A stretch of 64,000 bases of DNA from Lumbricus terrestris. Taxonomy: Eukaryota; Annelida; Clitellata; Crassiclitellata; Lumbricidae. The translations under genes were made by a program, and so were the position numbers. The stretch lies in assembly GCA_949752735.1 (NCBI GenBank), contig OX457036.1, forward strand, positions 5,053,676 to 5,117,675, written 5' to 3'. This document shows positions 22,418 to 33,180 of the stretch, in pieces. Numbering within the stretch: the stretch's first letter is position 1; every line of letters starts with the position of its first letter. The notes below the pieces were generated by a model. That model did not search any database, was not told the DNA's origin, and saw nothing but the letters and a program-made list of their open reading frames with translations.

Positions 22418-22650
22418 AGGGTGGGCAATGCGGTCATGCCTCCCATTTTACATCTACACAGAACGTGGCCACCGATTACCGAATGTTACTAAAAAAAGTG
22501 ATCAGATTTTAAAGTTACGCAGCTGGCAAGTGTTTCATAAATTTTGAGAGGAGGACTAAAAGGGTCGTCAGAAAAATGTATCGACAAAGCCATACCTTGA
22601 TTCCCCCCCCACACCCTTCTCTCCTTCGAAACTTTCTGGATCCGTGACCG
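22418..22650. mobile_element. Decayed hAT-like element of the CAGGGGCGGATCC family
   Basis: 'gcggtcatgcctcccatttt', 'gaacgtggcc', 'gatcagatttt' and 'cttcgaaactttctggatccg' follow the order of the 4206-4564 element, but both termini are eroded and no duplication is visible. Confidence 0.5.
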
Positions 22651-23109
22651 CATAGGTCCATAAGTGCACGAATTCATCTATTCCGGATTTATTTTTCGGG
22701 CAGAAATAAAATCTTGCCGCCCACTGCTGAAATCTCTTCTACGCCTATATGGATGGATGACATGATGGAAAGGACGGGACTGTCCGGGACTGAACGGGTG
22801 GTGCGTGCAACACAGCAGAAGGATCTCTGGAGAAAGATTGTCCATGATGATGCTATTGTTCGTAGTGACGAATAGGGCACTGACGACGAGAGTGAAATAT
22901 GACAGAATTGAGTGAAATAGGAAAGTAAAAAAAGTAGAGTAGTCGAGTAGAATAGAAAAAAATCCGTGCAATAGAGTACAGGAAATGGAGCAGAATAGAA
23001 TCTAATCCAATACCATTTCAGTACCGGTAATTGGAGTTTGGTAATTCCATTAGGATGCACTACATCACAGAGAATTTAAAGCCATAGAAGCCTTTATTTG
23101 TTTTCTTAC

Positions 23110-23309
23110 TCCGAGTAAAGGCAGCAGAAGTGATTCCTCCAGAAGCCACTTTTGAAGCGTTTCTCTGGCCACCTGGCGACTGCCGAACGAACCATTGAAG
23201 ACGACACATTTGGCATGACTCAGTCGAGCTGTCACTGAAGCATATTTTGCGATGACTGAAGCGACCATGTGCAAGAGACCGGCTGCCAAGTCTTCCTTTG
23301 TGTAAGTAC
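23110..23309 (-). CDS. Kinase-like B exon 7
   Basis: Acceptor TATTCAG|GTAC, donor GGA|GTAAGA. Two residues differ from copy A. Sequence beyond the donor is no longer alignable as protein, supporting the intron. Confidence 0.85.
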
Positions 23310-23689
23310 CTGAATAAGCAGATTCAGATACATTATCATTACGCAGCGACTGTATTTGGTCTACTATCCTGTTTACGTAATCCATTAAAACAAGATACCA
23401 CAAGATACAAGATGACAAGAAAGCAGTATATTGTCGTGTTGAGACCACCGGTTGAAAAGCAAAGGCATTTTTGAAAGACGGCTATCCATAAAAAGCTATC
23501 ACCAAACACCATTTGCTTCATTACTAGCCTACATACCTGTTGAAATGTCTGCAAAAAGAGCGTCAATTGAGAATCGGGATTGGTTAGTAAGAGAACGCTA
23601 AAGTAATGCTTCCCCAAACGGGCTACTCTCGCGGATAACCCTTCTAACTCAACGCATTTGATAATGATCCTATGGTAATTCGACCCGGA

Positions 23690-23815
23690 CCACCACGAAC
23701 TACTCTCACTGACAGCCCTTCTAACTTAACGCAGCGCTCGTGAATAAGCTGGTGCCTCGCGCTTGGCATTCGAGTGGCGCTTTAGAAATCTCGAGTTTAC
23801 GATTACGATTATTTG
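23690..23815 (-). repeat. Unclassified short interspersed repeat, copy 1
   Basis: 'acgcagcgctcgtgaataagctggtgcc ... gcgctttagaaatctcgag ... gattacgatta' recurs at 41345-41465, 41560-41665 and 42912-42985 in either orientation. It lacks clear A and B boxes. It lies in intron 6 of kinase copy B. Confidence 0.65.
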
Positions 23816-23893
23816 ATTGCGTACTCAACGATACTTTTACACAAGTAATTTTGACATGGTGAATATCGTTAGTGTATTGTTAACAGCCTATAC

Positions 23894-23983
23894 CTTTATA
23901 TGAATCTTCGGCTAGCTTTCCCATGGTGAATATAACATGTGTGTCCGGCATGGCGGCATACCAGTCGACCTCCTTTCGGTCCT
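23894..23983 (-). pseudogene. Kinase-like B exon 6, 3' part after the copia insertion
   Basis: This part encodes 'RKEVDWYAAMPDTHVIFTMG' to 'EDSYK' and ends at donor AAAG|GTATAG. It includes the second copy of the 5-bp target duplication (23979-23983). Counting the duplication once, the two parts sum to 169 bp, as in copy A. Confidence 0.9.
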
Positions 23984-24169
23984 TGTTGGAATGCAGAGCT
24001 TTATTCACGATTAAAGGAGATAAAGATTGTCACATGTCATCTTAACTACTAGCACAAACACGGAACGGAGGAGAAGGAGGAAGTGACGTATAACATAGAC
24101 TAAATTACATAGAGTCATCTACAGTCATCTATGCTAGCGCCATCTAGAATGTGTATAATTATTCCAACA
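23984..24169 (-). repeat. Copia 3' LTR
   Basis: 186 bp, no difference from the 5' LTR seen by eye. Confidence 0.95.
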
Positions 24170-24180
24170 CCCCCACTTTA
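24170..24180 (-). other. Copia polypurine tract
   Basis: The minus strand reads TAAAGTGGGGG immediately before the 3' LTR, the expected plus-strand primer. Confidence 0.85.
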
Positions 24181-24206
24181 TACACACTCAGAAAATTAGG
24201 TTAGTG

Positions 24207-27200
24207 TTATTTTTCTAACCCCATCCCAGAAATGCATTTGTTATGCAAATCTTTACACAGTCCTTTCGTTAAACAGTCAGCAACCATGTTTGTTGTTTCA
24301 ATCTGTTTAACCAGAATGTCTCCAATTGCAATTCTGTCTCGAATGAAGTGATGCTGCACAGCAATGTGCTTGGTCTTGGGTCGATATCCGGGATTTCTAG
24401 CAAGATCAATCGCCCCTTTGTTATCACAGAAAATCTCCACGACATCTGAAGCTTGAGGAACAAGTTCTTTGTGAAGTCCCTTTAACCAGATAGCTTCTGT
24501 AGCAGCCATGCTTAAAGCCATGTACTCTGCTTCAGTTGTTGACTTTGCAACTGTTGGTTGTTTCTTTGAGTTCCAACTTATTGCGGCACCACTTAAAACA
24601 AAAGTGTATCCTGTGGTTGATTTCAGATCCCTTTTATCACCACCCCAGTCAGAATCACAAAACCCAATCAAATCTTCATTGGTTCTCTTGTACACTAGTT
24701 TGGTGCTTGCAGTCTGCCGAAGATATCTAAAGATTCTTTTCACTGCAACCCAATGAGTTTTTCCATAATTGTTATTGAATCTGCTCATGACCCCCACTGC
24801 AAATGCGATGTCTGGTCTTGTAGCCTGTGCTGCATACATAAGGCTACCCACAGCTTCTTGAAAAGGAATGTTTCTCATTTCTTCTTCTTGCTGTTGACTG
24901 TTAGGAAGAAATTCTTTTCCAAACAAATCTTGATTCGAATCAAGTGGAGTTGAAACCCCATTGCACTCAGTCATATTGAAGCGGTTGAGCACTTCTTCAA
25001 TATATTTCTCTTGATCAAGTGATATCGTTCCTGTATCACGATCTCTTTGGATATGAATGCCCACACAATAGTGTGCCTCACCAAGATCCTTCATCTTGAG
25101 ACGTTTCATTAGATCTGCTTTCAAATTCTGTTTCTCCCCCTTGTTGTTCGAGAGAATTAAAAGATCATCAACATACACTGCAATGATTAAGATCTTTCCG
25201 TTTTCACATCTGTAGTAAATGCAAGTGTCAAAATTTGATTGCACAAATCCAAGTTCTTTCAACAACTTATCCAATTTCTTATTCCAGGCTCGGCTTGCTT
25301 GCTTCAGACCATAAATTGACTTCTTTAGTCGACAAGTTTTACCATTCAGCCGAAAACCACCTGGCAATTCCATGTAAATTTCTTCTTCGAGCTCAGGATG
25401 CAAAAATGCTGTTGTGACATCCATTTGATCAATGTCAAGGTCATATTTTGCAGCCAATGCCATCAGAAGACGAATGGAAGTATAACGTACAACCGGCGAG
25501 TACGTTTCCTCATAATCAATGCCTGGTTTTTGTGAACATCCTTTAGCCACTAAACGAGCTTTGTAACGCTCAACTGTACCATCAGATTTCAGCTTTGTTT
25601 TGAAGACCCATTTGCACTTAATTGCTTTTCTCCCAGTAGGTACATCAGATAATGTCCATGTCTGGTTTTCAACATGTGCCTGAATTTCTTCTTCCATTGC
25701 ACGTTTCCATTCTTCTGCATATTGAGAAGTAAGTGCTTCTTCAACAGTTGCTGGATCAGTACTTTTACACAATGTAGCTTGATGCACAACAAAATTCTCA
25801 TTGAATATTTGCTTATTTGGAATACGAGTTCTTTTTGGCCTCTCAAATGTGTCTCGTATCACTTCTCCATCATCAGTTATGTCCTTATTGACCACTGAAA
25901 TATTTGATCCATCAGAATCTTCTTCCACAGAGTTTATTTCCAAGCCAGTGTTCGAGCCATCAGTAAGATTAGTCTTTGATCCACCAAACTCCTTTGAACC
26001 ATCAGACTCCCCCACTTCAACATGAGTTTGGGTATTCTGAAACTGCTGTTGATTATGAATGTCTGAAGTGACAATTTGCGATGAGTTGTCATCCGCAACA
26101 TCTGGAAATGGATCATCTGAAGACGAATGTCGAACAGGAAACTGAGATTCAAAGAAAACAACATCTCTGGATCGAGTGAATTTCTTTGTAACAGGATGAA
26201 GCATTCTGTAACCTTTGCTTTCTTCACAGTAACCAACGAAGATGTACTCTTTTGACTTAGAGTCCCATTTCTTGCGGTTATTTTCAGGAATTTTCACCAA
26301 AGCTTTGCAACCAAAAACACGAAGATGGCTTAGGTCAGGTTTTTCTCCTGTCCATGCCTCTTGAGGTGTCATATTTGGTAAGACTTTTGTAGGTGACCGA
26401 TTCTTCAGATAATTGGCTGTATTTACTGCTTCTGCCCAAAAATCTGTGCTGACTCCGGATTCTAGAATCATTGTTCGAGCTCGTTCTACCAAAGTTCTGT
26501 TCAGACGTTCAGCAACTCCGTTCTGTTGAGGAGTATACGGAATCGTGGTTTCGTGACGAATTCCACAACGTCGTAAGAAACTCAGAAAATTCTCATTGAC
26601 ATATTCAGTACCATTATCTGTTCGAAGAGTTTTGATACGTTTACCAGTCTGATTCTCAACAAGAGATTTGTACTCCTTGAACTTCTCCAGTACCTCAGTC
26701 TTTGATTTCAGAAAATAGACAACCGAGTGTCTCGTGAAATCATCAATCAATGTCAGAAAATACCGTGCTCCACCAACTGATGAAACATGCATTGGACCAC
26801 AAATATCAGAATGAACAAGACCAAGAACGTGCTTCGCTCGTTTGGCTCCTGTTTTCTTGAACGGTTTGCGATGCTGTTTGCCTTTCACACAAACTTCACA
26901 AGGAATATCTGCCGTCCCTTCAGACTGAACACCTGAAGACATAGTGCTTCGAAGTAGGCGCATAGAAGGCCGATTAAGATGTCCAAGGCGACGATGCCAT
27001 AAGTTTACAGAGTTCGTTGACAGCGCAGCAAACATACGAGATTGCTTACAGTTCAAACGATACAGTCCATTGACTTCTGTGGCAGTTCCAACGACACTTT
27101 TTGGATTGACCTTCACCTGCTGATTAACTATGCGACAGCCTTTCTTGTCAAACAAAACAGTTTTACCCTCCTGAGCAATTCTGTTAACTGCTAAGAGATT

Positions 27201-28310
27201 TATAGCCAAATCTGGTACATGAACAACATCTGAAATTTCCATTGTTTTCTTTGTTGACAACGGAATCGATAATGTTCCCATTCCAGTACTTTTTAACTTT
27301 GTTCCATTTGCAATTCCAACCTCTTGACTAGAATCTGAAGAAAAATTCTTAAGCAAGTCAAGTCGAGATGTTAGATGTACCGTGGCACCTGAATCAAGAT
27401 ACCAATCATCATTCATCGAGGTAGGCTGCACCGATGAAACTGAAAAATTCGTTTGGGCTGGCATAGCACCAAAATTCGCGTTGGCTGAATTCTTATGTGG
27501 TTTAACCTTGACCTTCTCACATTGCGAACGAATATGACCAAAACGATTACATTCAAAACAACGTGGTCCTTTTGGCTTACTTTTCATCTGGGACATGCCC
27601 TTGTGGGACCTGCTCATTTGAGACCTGCCCATTGAAAATGCTGAATGAGTTGCAACCGAAGTCGTACTTGCTCCTAGCTCCTTAACACTGTCCTGAAGCA
27701 AAAGACTTTTTACAAACTCAACTGTTGTGTCTTGCTTTGATCCTTGGATGCCTAATATTAAAGGCCTATACTGATCTGGAAGACCTCCAAGAATTATGCC
27801 TCCAACAACATTGTCCTGAAAACGTTGACCAATTGATTCCAATTGTTCTGCAATTGACAAAATGTGATCTACATACTGCTGCATCGAAGGAAAGTTCTCA
27901 AAATTTGTCTTAAACAAACTGGAATACAGTCCAATCAGACGAACAAGAGCAGTGCTTTCATATTCACCTCTCAATGCGTCCCAAGCAGCTTTCGCAGTCT
28001 GGCATTTCTTCGTGACTCTGGTTGAACAGGGTTTTAGGCTGAGATTGATTTTGGCTAACGCACGTAAGTCCAAATCCGGATCAACAGTCTGGCCCTCTTT
28101 TGGCGAAACACAGCGCCATAAACCTGCGTCAATTAAGAAATTTTGCATCCAGAATTTCCAATCACCATAATTTTTGCCATCAAGATGCTTCGCTTCCGGT
28201 AAACCTCCGACGGAATTTGTAGTAACTGTTGTCGCTACATTACCTGTTCCTGTGCTAATTTTCTCCTGAATTCTCAAAACTTGCTGCTGTAGTTCTTCCA
28301 ATGCCGCCAT
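24207..28310 (-). CDS. Copia Gag-Pol polyprotein, 1367 aa, intact
   Basis: A single frame runs from ATG at 28310 (the open frame extends five codons upstream without an ATG) to a stop at 24207. In order it encodes an N-terminal Gag with a CCHC zinc knuckle 'CFECNRFGHIRSQC' near residue 251, an aspartic protease with 'WYLDSGATVHLT' near 302, and an integrase with the HHCC-type zinc region and DDE block ('LIDDFTRH', 'TDNGTEYVN', 'TPQQNGVAERLNR'). Reverse transcriptase with the catalytic 'YVDDLLIL' near 1045 and RNase H with 'TEAEYMALS' near 1262 follow. The order protease, integrase, RT, RNase H defines Ty1/copia. No frameshift or stop is seen. Products would form a virus-like particle, copy the RNA and insert the DNA. 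Confidence 0.97.
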   Translation of the reverse strand: MAALEELQQQVLRIQEKISTGTGNVATTVTTNSVGGLPEAKHLDGKNYGDWKFWMQNFLIDAGLWRCVSPKEGQTVDPDLDLRALAKINLSLKPCSTRVTKKCQTAKAAWDALRGEYESTALVRLIGLYSSLFKTNFENFPSMQQYVDHILSIAEQLESIGQRFQDNVVGGIILGGLPDQYRPLILGIQGSKQDTTVEFVKSLLLQDSVKELGASTTSVATHSAFSMGRSQMSRSHKGMSQMKSKPKGPRCFECNRFGHIRSQCEKVKVKPHKNSANANFGAMPAQTNFSVSSVQPTSMNDDWYLDSGATVHLTSRLDLLKNFSSDSSQEVGIANGTKLKSTGMGTLSIPLSTKKTMEISDVVHVPDLAINLLAVNRIAQEGKTVLFDKKGCRIVNQQVKVNPKSVVGTATEVNGLYRLNCKQSRMFAALSTNSVNLWHRRLGHLNRPSMRLLRSTMSSGVQSEGTADIPCEVCVKGKQHRKPFKKTGAKRAKHVLGLVHSDICGPMHVSSVGGARYFLTLIDDFTRHSVVYFLKSKTEVLEKFKEYKSLVENQTGKRIKTLRTDNGTEYVNENFLSFLRRCGIRHETTIPYTPQQNGVAERLNRTLVERARTMILESGVSTDFWAEAVNTANYLKNRSPTKVLPNMTPQEAWTGEKPDLSHLRVFGCKALVKIPENNRKKWDSKSKEYIFVGYCEESKGYRMLHPVTKKFTRSRDVVFFESQFPVRHSSSDDPFPDVADDNSSQIVTSDIHNQQQFQNTQTHVEVGESDGSKEFGGSKTNLTDGSNTGLEINSVEEDSDGSNISVVNKDITDDGEVIRDTFERPKRTRIPNKQIFNENFVVHQATLCKSTDPATVEEALTSQYAEEWKRAMEEEIQAHVENQTWTLSDVPTGRKAIKCKWVFKTKLKSDGTVERYKARLVAKGCSQKPGIDYEETYSPVVRYTSIRLLMALAAKYDLDIDQMDVTTAFLHPELEEEIYMELPGGFRLNGKTCRLKKSIYGLKQASRAWNKKLDKLLKELGFVQSNFDTCIYYRCENGKILIIAVYVDDLLILSNNKGEKQNLKADLMKRLKMKDLGEAHYCVGIHIQRDRDTGTISLDQEKYIEEVLNRFNMTECNGVSTPLDSNQDLFGKEFLPNSQQQEEEMRNIPFQEAVGSLMYAAQATRPDIAFAVGVMSRFNNNYGKTHWVAVKRIFRYLRQTASTKLVYKRTNEDLIGFCDSDWGGDKRDLKSTTGYTFVLSGAAISWNSKKQPTVAKSTTEAEYMALSMAATEAIWLKGLHKELVPQASDVVEIFCDNKGAIDLARNPGYRPKTKHIAVQHHFIRDRIAIGDILVKQIETTNMVADCLTKGLCKDLHNKCISGMGLEK

Positions 28311-28461
28311 TTTGACGCGAGACAAAGAAGAAACTTCAGCTTCTATCGACTCGGATAATTAACGAGAAAACTCGAAAAATATTAGTCGACCAGTCGTCCT
28401 GGGAATTAACCAGTCGTCCTGCGTTCGACCTGCGTTCGACCTGGGTTCGTCCTGCGTTCAT

Positions 28462-28475
28462 CTGGGCACATAACC
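28462..28475 (-). other. Copia primer-binding site (tRNA-iMet half-molecule type)
   Basis: Directly inside the 5' LTR the minus strand reads GGTTATGTGCCCAG. The Drosophila copia element has GGTTATGGGCCCAG at the same place, which pairs with the anticodon-stem region of initiator methionine tRNA rather than its 3' end. One mismatch (G to T) separates them. Confidence 0.8.
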
Positions 28476-28661
28476 TGTTGGAATGCAGAGCTTTATTCAC
28501 GATTAAAGGAGATAAAGATTGTCACATGTCATCTTAACTACTAGCACAAACACGGAACGGAGGAGAAGGAGGAAGTGACGTATAACATAGACTAAATTAC
28601 ATAGAGTCATCTACAGTCATCTATGCTAGCGCCATCTAGAATGTGTATAATTATTCCAACA
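28476..28661 (-). repeat. Copia 5' LTR
   Basis: 186 bp. As the element is on the minus strand, this right-hand LTR is its promoter-bearing 5' end. Confidence 0.95.
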
Positions 28662-28745
28662 GTCCTTCACCTTCATATCCCCGGACATGGTGTCCACTTT
28701 GGTGTGGTCACCTCGACTGGCCATTTCGATCAGATCGTCAAAGTC
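28662..28745 (-). pseudogene. Kinase-like B exon 6, 5' part before the copia insertion
   Basis: Acceptor GTTCCAG|GACT. It encodes 'DFDDLIEMASRGDHTKVDT' to 'KVKD' and then meets the 5' LTR. The last five bases (GTCCT on the plus strand, 28662-28666) are the target duplication. Confidence 0.9.
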
Positions 28746-29056
28746 CTGGAACAGAGTGGACACAAATGAACAGCTCAGACTTAGACTAATTGCATATTAC
28801 AACCTTCAGAATCTCTAGTTTTCTGTTCAACCAAAAAATCAGCTTAAGAGATGATCGAACCAGCCTAATAATTAAAATTGTTATAATTGAAGATCTAAAA
28901 GAAATGTGTTGTATACAGAGGCACCGACGCAAGAGAAACCACAAGAAACCATCTCATGTTACAATGTATGTTACAATGTATGTTACATTATAAATCTGGC
29001 ATATAATGGTCAAAATGCGATGGGAAAAATTGTGGATAACATTTCTGACGAATCAC

Positions 29057-29149
29057 CTTGGCTCCACACAAAGCCTTTCCAAGACCAAGGAATGTTTTTC
29101 CAGAGACGCCAGCCAAACCCCCGAGGTCAAATTTTCCATCTTCCTCAAT
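29057..29149 (-). CDS. Kinase-like B exon 5
   Basis: Acceptor TTTAG|ATTG, donor AAG|GTGATT. It encodes 'GGLAGVSGKTFLGLGKAL', four changes from copy A in the glycine-rich loop region. Confidence 0.9.
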
Positions 29150-30302
29150 CTAAACCACACAACAAAACATTTAAGTCAATTTCTACAGCGAAGTTTTTTG
29201 CGACCATTTAATGCAGTGATTTTCAACCGGGGTTCCGCGGAACACAAGGGTTCCGCGAGCGTCGGCCAGGGGTTCCGCGGCAGTTTGACATAAAATTTTA
29301 AAACATCAATTGAATTCACAATTCACAGTATTAGCAGCTTTCAATCATTTGTATTTGACACGATCCTGTGTTAAATAATTAGTATAATTAATCTAAGCTA
29401 AGCTTAGACTAAGCGAGTTGCCACAATTTTTTCGCGATTCTAGACCTAGGCCTACATCGGCCTTGCGAATGGTCTTGCGAATTACTTTAATAGGCCTAAT
29501 AATAAGTTTTGACTTGTATATTTTAAGAGGCGTGCGTTACGTAGAAATCTAGATGACTGCGTTATGTTTCCAAATAGGCCTACTGCCCACCAGACTAAGG
29601 CTACCAGGAAATCTTGTCATTGATTTTTTGCTATTTTAATAAACAATTGATTAGTTTCCATTAGACTAGAGTATGTTGAGCAGTCTGACGACTGGCAAAG
29701 AACCCCATTTGTAAGAAGTAGGTTAATTCTTGTCTGAGTCTTATCAGTTTGAAAAGAAATACGAACTCATTGAAATTGCTACTGATGGAAAGCTCAAGCT
29801 GAAGAATACTCACAATGAAAATTTGCGAAAAATTCTAGTGCAGTTTTCAACAAATTAAGTTGCCTATGCGATCTCGAATTTCCTGCAATGGCTGCCATTA
29901 AAACAAAAAGCTAACATAATTATTCCTGTCGATGCATGGCCAGCGAATTATAACGCTTAATTGTGTCTCTGAGATTCATGCGAGAATTAGACCTGAATTG
30001 AATCATAGCCATAGGCCTACCTATTTAATATGGATGCTCCAGAATGTTTCGATAATTATTCTTTCCATCTCTCAGAAATTGATGCTGCTAAATACTGTAA
30101 TATTGTTGTTGTCTATTTACATCGTTTCTGCTCTGCAATAGGCCTACATTGGAGTGCCAGAGTGCATTTCTAATGCAGGGAGCCTAAAAATGTATAGGCC
30201 TAGCCTGCACCAAAAGTGAACATGTCTTCGAGTCAGAGTTTCAAATTTCAAAATATAAATTAATTATTCTAACATTGGAAGTTAATTAGGCCTACTATTA
30301 TT

Positions 30303-30481
30303 CAGTGCCTAAAGTGTGGGAAAATAAGTGCCTGGACGCCCCTTACCCTCTCCAGAAGAAGTGCCTGGACGCCCCTTACCTTTCCGGTCTGTGCTCGCCA
30401 ATAAGTGGCTGGACGGCGTTCAGATTTTTAAGCAAGTGCATGGACGCCGTCCATGACCGTCCAGGCACACTTTAAGCCCTG
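30303..30481 (-). mobile_element. hAT MITE, CAGGGCTTAAAGTGTG family, copy 3 (nested)
   Basis: Inverted relative to copies 1 and 2. The target duplication CTATTATT is perfect (30295-30302, 30482-30489). It is inserted in the 29214-31869 element. Confidence 0.92.
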
Positions 30482-30570
30482 CTATTATTGCAATAGCATA
30501 TAATTGTGTCTTGAAAAATTCGACGGATGATACGCGTTGGGTTCCGTGAGCAAATGAGTGCTTCTGTGGG

Positions 30571-31828
30571 CAGGGCCGTTTTAAGAAAGTTTGGGGCCCT
30601 AGGCACAAACACTAGGTTGGGTATAATTCTAAGCATAAGCTGCGTAACTATTATGGGTCTCATCTATAATGTACCCCTCCACACCAGAAATTTTAAATGT
30701 TTACATTGCTATGGCCGAATTTTAAGCTGCCATTCTATCAAAATTCCTCAACTATTGCAGTGCATGCTGACCAGAATTCAATAAATATTCTTACAATTAC
30801 AATACATTTTCTATCAGTTTCCACAATTTAAAGGTAGCATTGTAAGCTGCGATCTTAACAAAATTACTGTATTATTTCAGTACTGATAAAAAGAGTGGTT
30901 GAAAATTTTCATTAGTATAATATCATTATTGCCATAATAATTTATTTGCGAATCAAGTTCTGCAACTCAGTTCTGCTGTTTCTGGACCATGCAATACCAT
31001 TGCAGTATAATGAATAACTGCCGACACGTGCATAGTCCAAGCCCGACTTTATTGCACTAGAATTATATCTTATTCCCGTTGCTCAAAAAGGTCATACATT
31101 GCTGACCAGGACACAGTTAGACCTATCAGAATTGTTACAAATGTTACACAAACCAAGGAAGGTCGAACTACCAAAATCGGGAAGCCATAGGCTGTAGCCT
31201 ATAGACCTACTATAGTAGACTATAATGATGCTATTTTACTAAGTGTTTGGTGTACAAAAATAGTCTTTGTAAAAATATTAGCAGTAAACTATACTCATTG
31301 TAATGTGATAGTATCATATATTATATTAGAACATTTTATCATTATGATCACATGATAGTGAAAAATATCACGGTAGCCTATAGCCCTATAATTAGAGCTC
31401 AGGTGTTACAATAATGTAAACAGCAACTGAAAACTATTATTATTTTGACCAAATGCTAGGGTAGTCATTAGTCATGCACTTCTAGGTGGAGCTCCCTCAG
31501 GAAGATGCTTATATTGAACACTGAATGTAACACGATTTCGGCCTCAATATTTCAGTCTCAGAATATAGGGTTTTGCATTCATGCCTTCTATGTGCGTAGA
31601 CCTATGTGTAATTTTTTACATAAATTTTGTTAATAATAGGTTATAGGCTAGTATGGTGCTGACACAGCTAGCACAGCAATCTTTGTACTAAACAGTGTAA
31701 AATAAATGTAAGTTTAACATGTTGCTAATTTGTTATGCGACATAGTATGTTTGGGTCGCTGCGGGGGCCCCCTGTTGCGCGAGGCCCTAGGCATGTGCCT
31801 CGCGTGCCTCTTCGTTAAAACGGCTCTG
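30571..31828. mobile_element. Nested non-autonomous hAT element, 1.26 kb
   Basis: Ends 'CAGGGCCGTTTTAAG' and 'CTTCGTTAAAACGGCTCTG', with 'gggccctaggca' repeated inverted at both ends. The duplication TCTGTGGG is perfect (30563-30570, 31829-31836). The interior is AT-rich with no transposase. Confidence 0.88.
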
Positions 31829-32114
31829 TCTGTGGGGTTCCGTCACTGTGAAAAGGTTGAAAACCACTGATTTAATGAAAAGTTTTTTGAAAGTCTAAAT
31901 GCAGGAACCGTCGTGAAACGATTTAAAATCTTTTTAGCCTAGAGACTCATCAGCCATAAATGAAGTTTCAATGAAAATCCATGCACAAAATATTGTCAAA
32001 TTCTTACATCGAGCCATGCTTGCATGAATTTACCCTTGATGAATGATGCGTGAGATGGTCACTTTTCAATCATCCGACTGTAGATAAGCTTAGAAGATGA
32101 TCCCGCGATATAGG

Positions 32115-32335
32115 CAGTTCGTGAATGTCCGTGAATTTTTCGTGAATGTTACTGAATGTTCCTGAATGTTCGTGAATGTTCGTGAATGTTCATAAATGTT
32201 CGTGAATGTTCGTGAATGTTCCTGAATATTCGTGAATGTTCTTGAATGTTTGCGAATGTTCTTGAATATCCGTGAATCTACGTGAACGTTCGTGAATTTT
32301 CGTGAATGTTCCTGGATGTTTGTGAACGTAACTGA
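32115..32335. repeat. Decamer minisatellite 'gttcgtgaat', intron 4 of copy B
   Basis: About 21 imperfect units, the counterpart of 9395-9545. It ends about 85 bp from exon 4. Confidence 0.85.
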
Positions 32336-32420
32336 AGCAGTGCAATAGGCTTAAGCTTATAATATTTCTGCGGCGAATTATGAATGACTTCTCAGTTGAT
32401 GCAGACGGCAAAGCACTTAC

Positions 32421-32757
32421 GGTAAGCATGGCGTGTGCAGACCCACATGTAACACTCATACATGGCCATTCGATCTCGTTTTGACTGAGCTCCTCAGCCA
32501 ACGTGGCTCCATCTGTCGTCATTATTTTCATGGCGTATGCTGCGGCCACCTGTGGATCGACCTTCGACTGGACTCCATCGAATGTACTGTCGCCCATCTC
32601 CGCACTCGCGCGCATCATGTGCACGAAGCCTCTGACGGTGTTGAGGGCTCGGTCGACCGTCTCAGGGCAGAGACCGATCGGGCGGCAGGAGGGAACGCGA
32701 GAGTAGAATCCTCTGAGACCCTTGTAGACGGCGTCTGGCTCAGAGATTGTCTTCATC
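32421..32757 (-). CDS. Kinase-like B exon 4
   Basis: Acceptor CATTCCAG|GATG, donor ACC|GTAAGT. It ends 'CMSVTCGSAHAMLT', where two glycines of the copy A loop have become alanines. Confidence 0.9.
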
Positions 32758-32899
32758 CTGGAATGGAGAGGAGAGTAGAGTGTTTGGTGCATTGGTTGGT
32801 AGTGTGGGGTGTATATAATTTTATATATATATATATATCTATTTTTATATATATTGCATATATTATATATAATTATGGGTGATGATGGGAGTGTGGGGG

Positions 32900-33180
32900 A
32901 AGGTGAAAATGGATGAATGGATGCAATGACACCACCAGAGATGCAGAACACGGACAAACAGTAGAAGAAAAGGAGGACGAGGAGGACGAAGAAGAAGACG
33001 AAGAACAAGAAGAGCAAGAAAAACAAGAAGAACCAGAAGAACAAGAAGAACAGGAAGAGGAAGAAGAGCAAGAGAAACAAGAAAAGCAAGAACAAGAAGA
33101 AGCAAAAGAAGAACAAGAATAGCAACAAAAGAAAAACAAGAAGAAGAAAACGAAGAAAACGAAGAGGAAGTGACACGAAA
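32900..33180. repeat. Purine tract, intron 3 of copy B
   Basis: (GAA/CAAGAA)n with no transposon inside, the counterpart of the split tract in copy A. A 22-bp inverted pair ('gaggaagtgacacgaa' and 'ttcgtgtcacttcctc') lies at its end, 33158-33217. Confidence 0.8.

Larger units (their letters stand above)
23984..28661 (-). mobile_element. Full-length Ty1/copia LTR retrotransposon
   Basis: Two 186-bp LTRs (23984-24169 and 28476-28661) look identical base for base, begin TGTTGGAAT and end CCAACA. They enclose one intact polyprotein frame, a primer-binding site and a polypurine tract. The target duplication GTCCT (23979-23983, 28662-28666) is perfect. Intact coding sequence plus identical LTRs indicates a very recent insertion and probably an autonomous element. 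It sits in the same orientation as the kinase-like gene it breaks. Confidence 0.96.
29214..31869. mobile_element. hAT element, 2.66 kb, in kinase-B intron 4, with two nested insertions
   Basis: Ends are 'CAGTGATTTTCAACCGGGG' and the complement of 'CAGTGGTTTTCAACC', the Charlie-like hAT terminus. The target duplication ATTTAATG is perfect (29206-29213, 31870-31877). It contains a hAT MITE at 30303-30481 and another hAT element at 30571-31828, so the original host was about 1.2 kb. No intact transposase remains; only short Lys-rich frames are seen near 29740-29860. Copy A lacks it. Confidence 0.88.
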
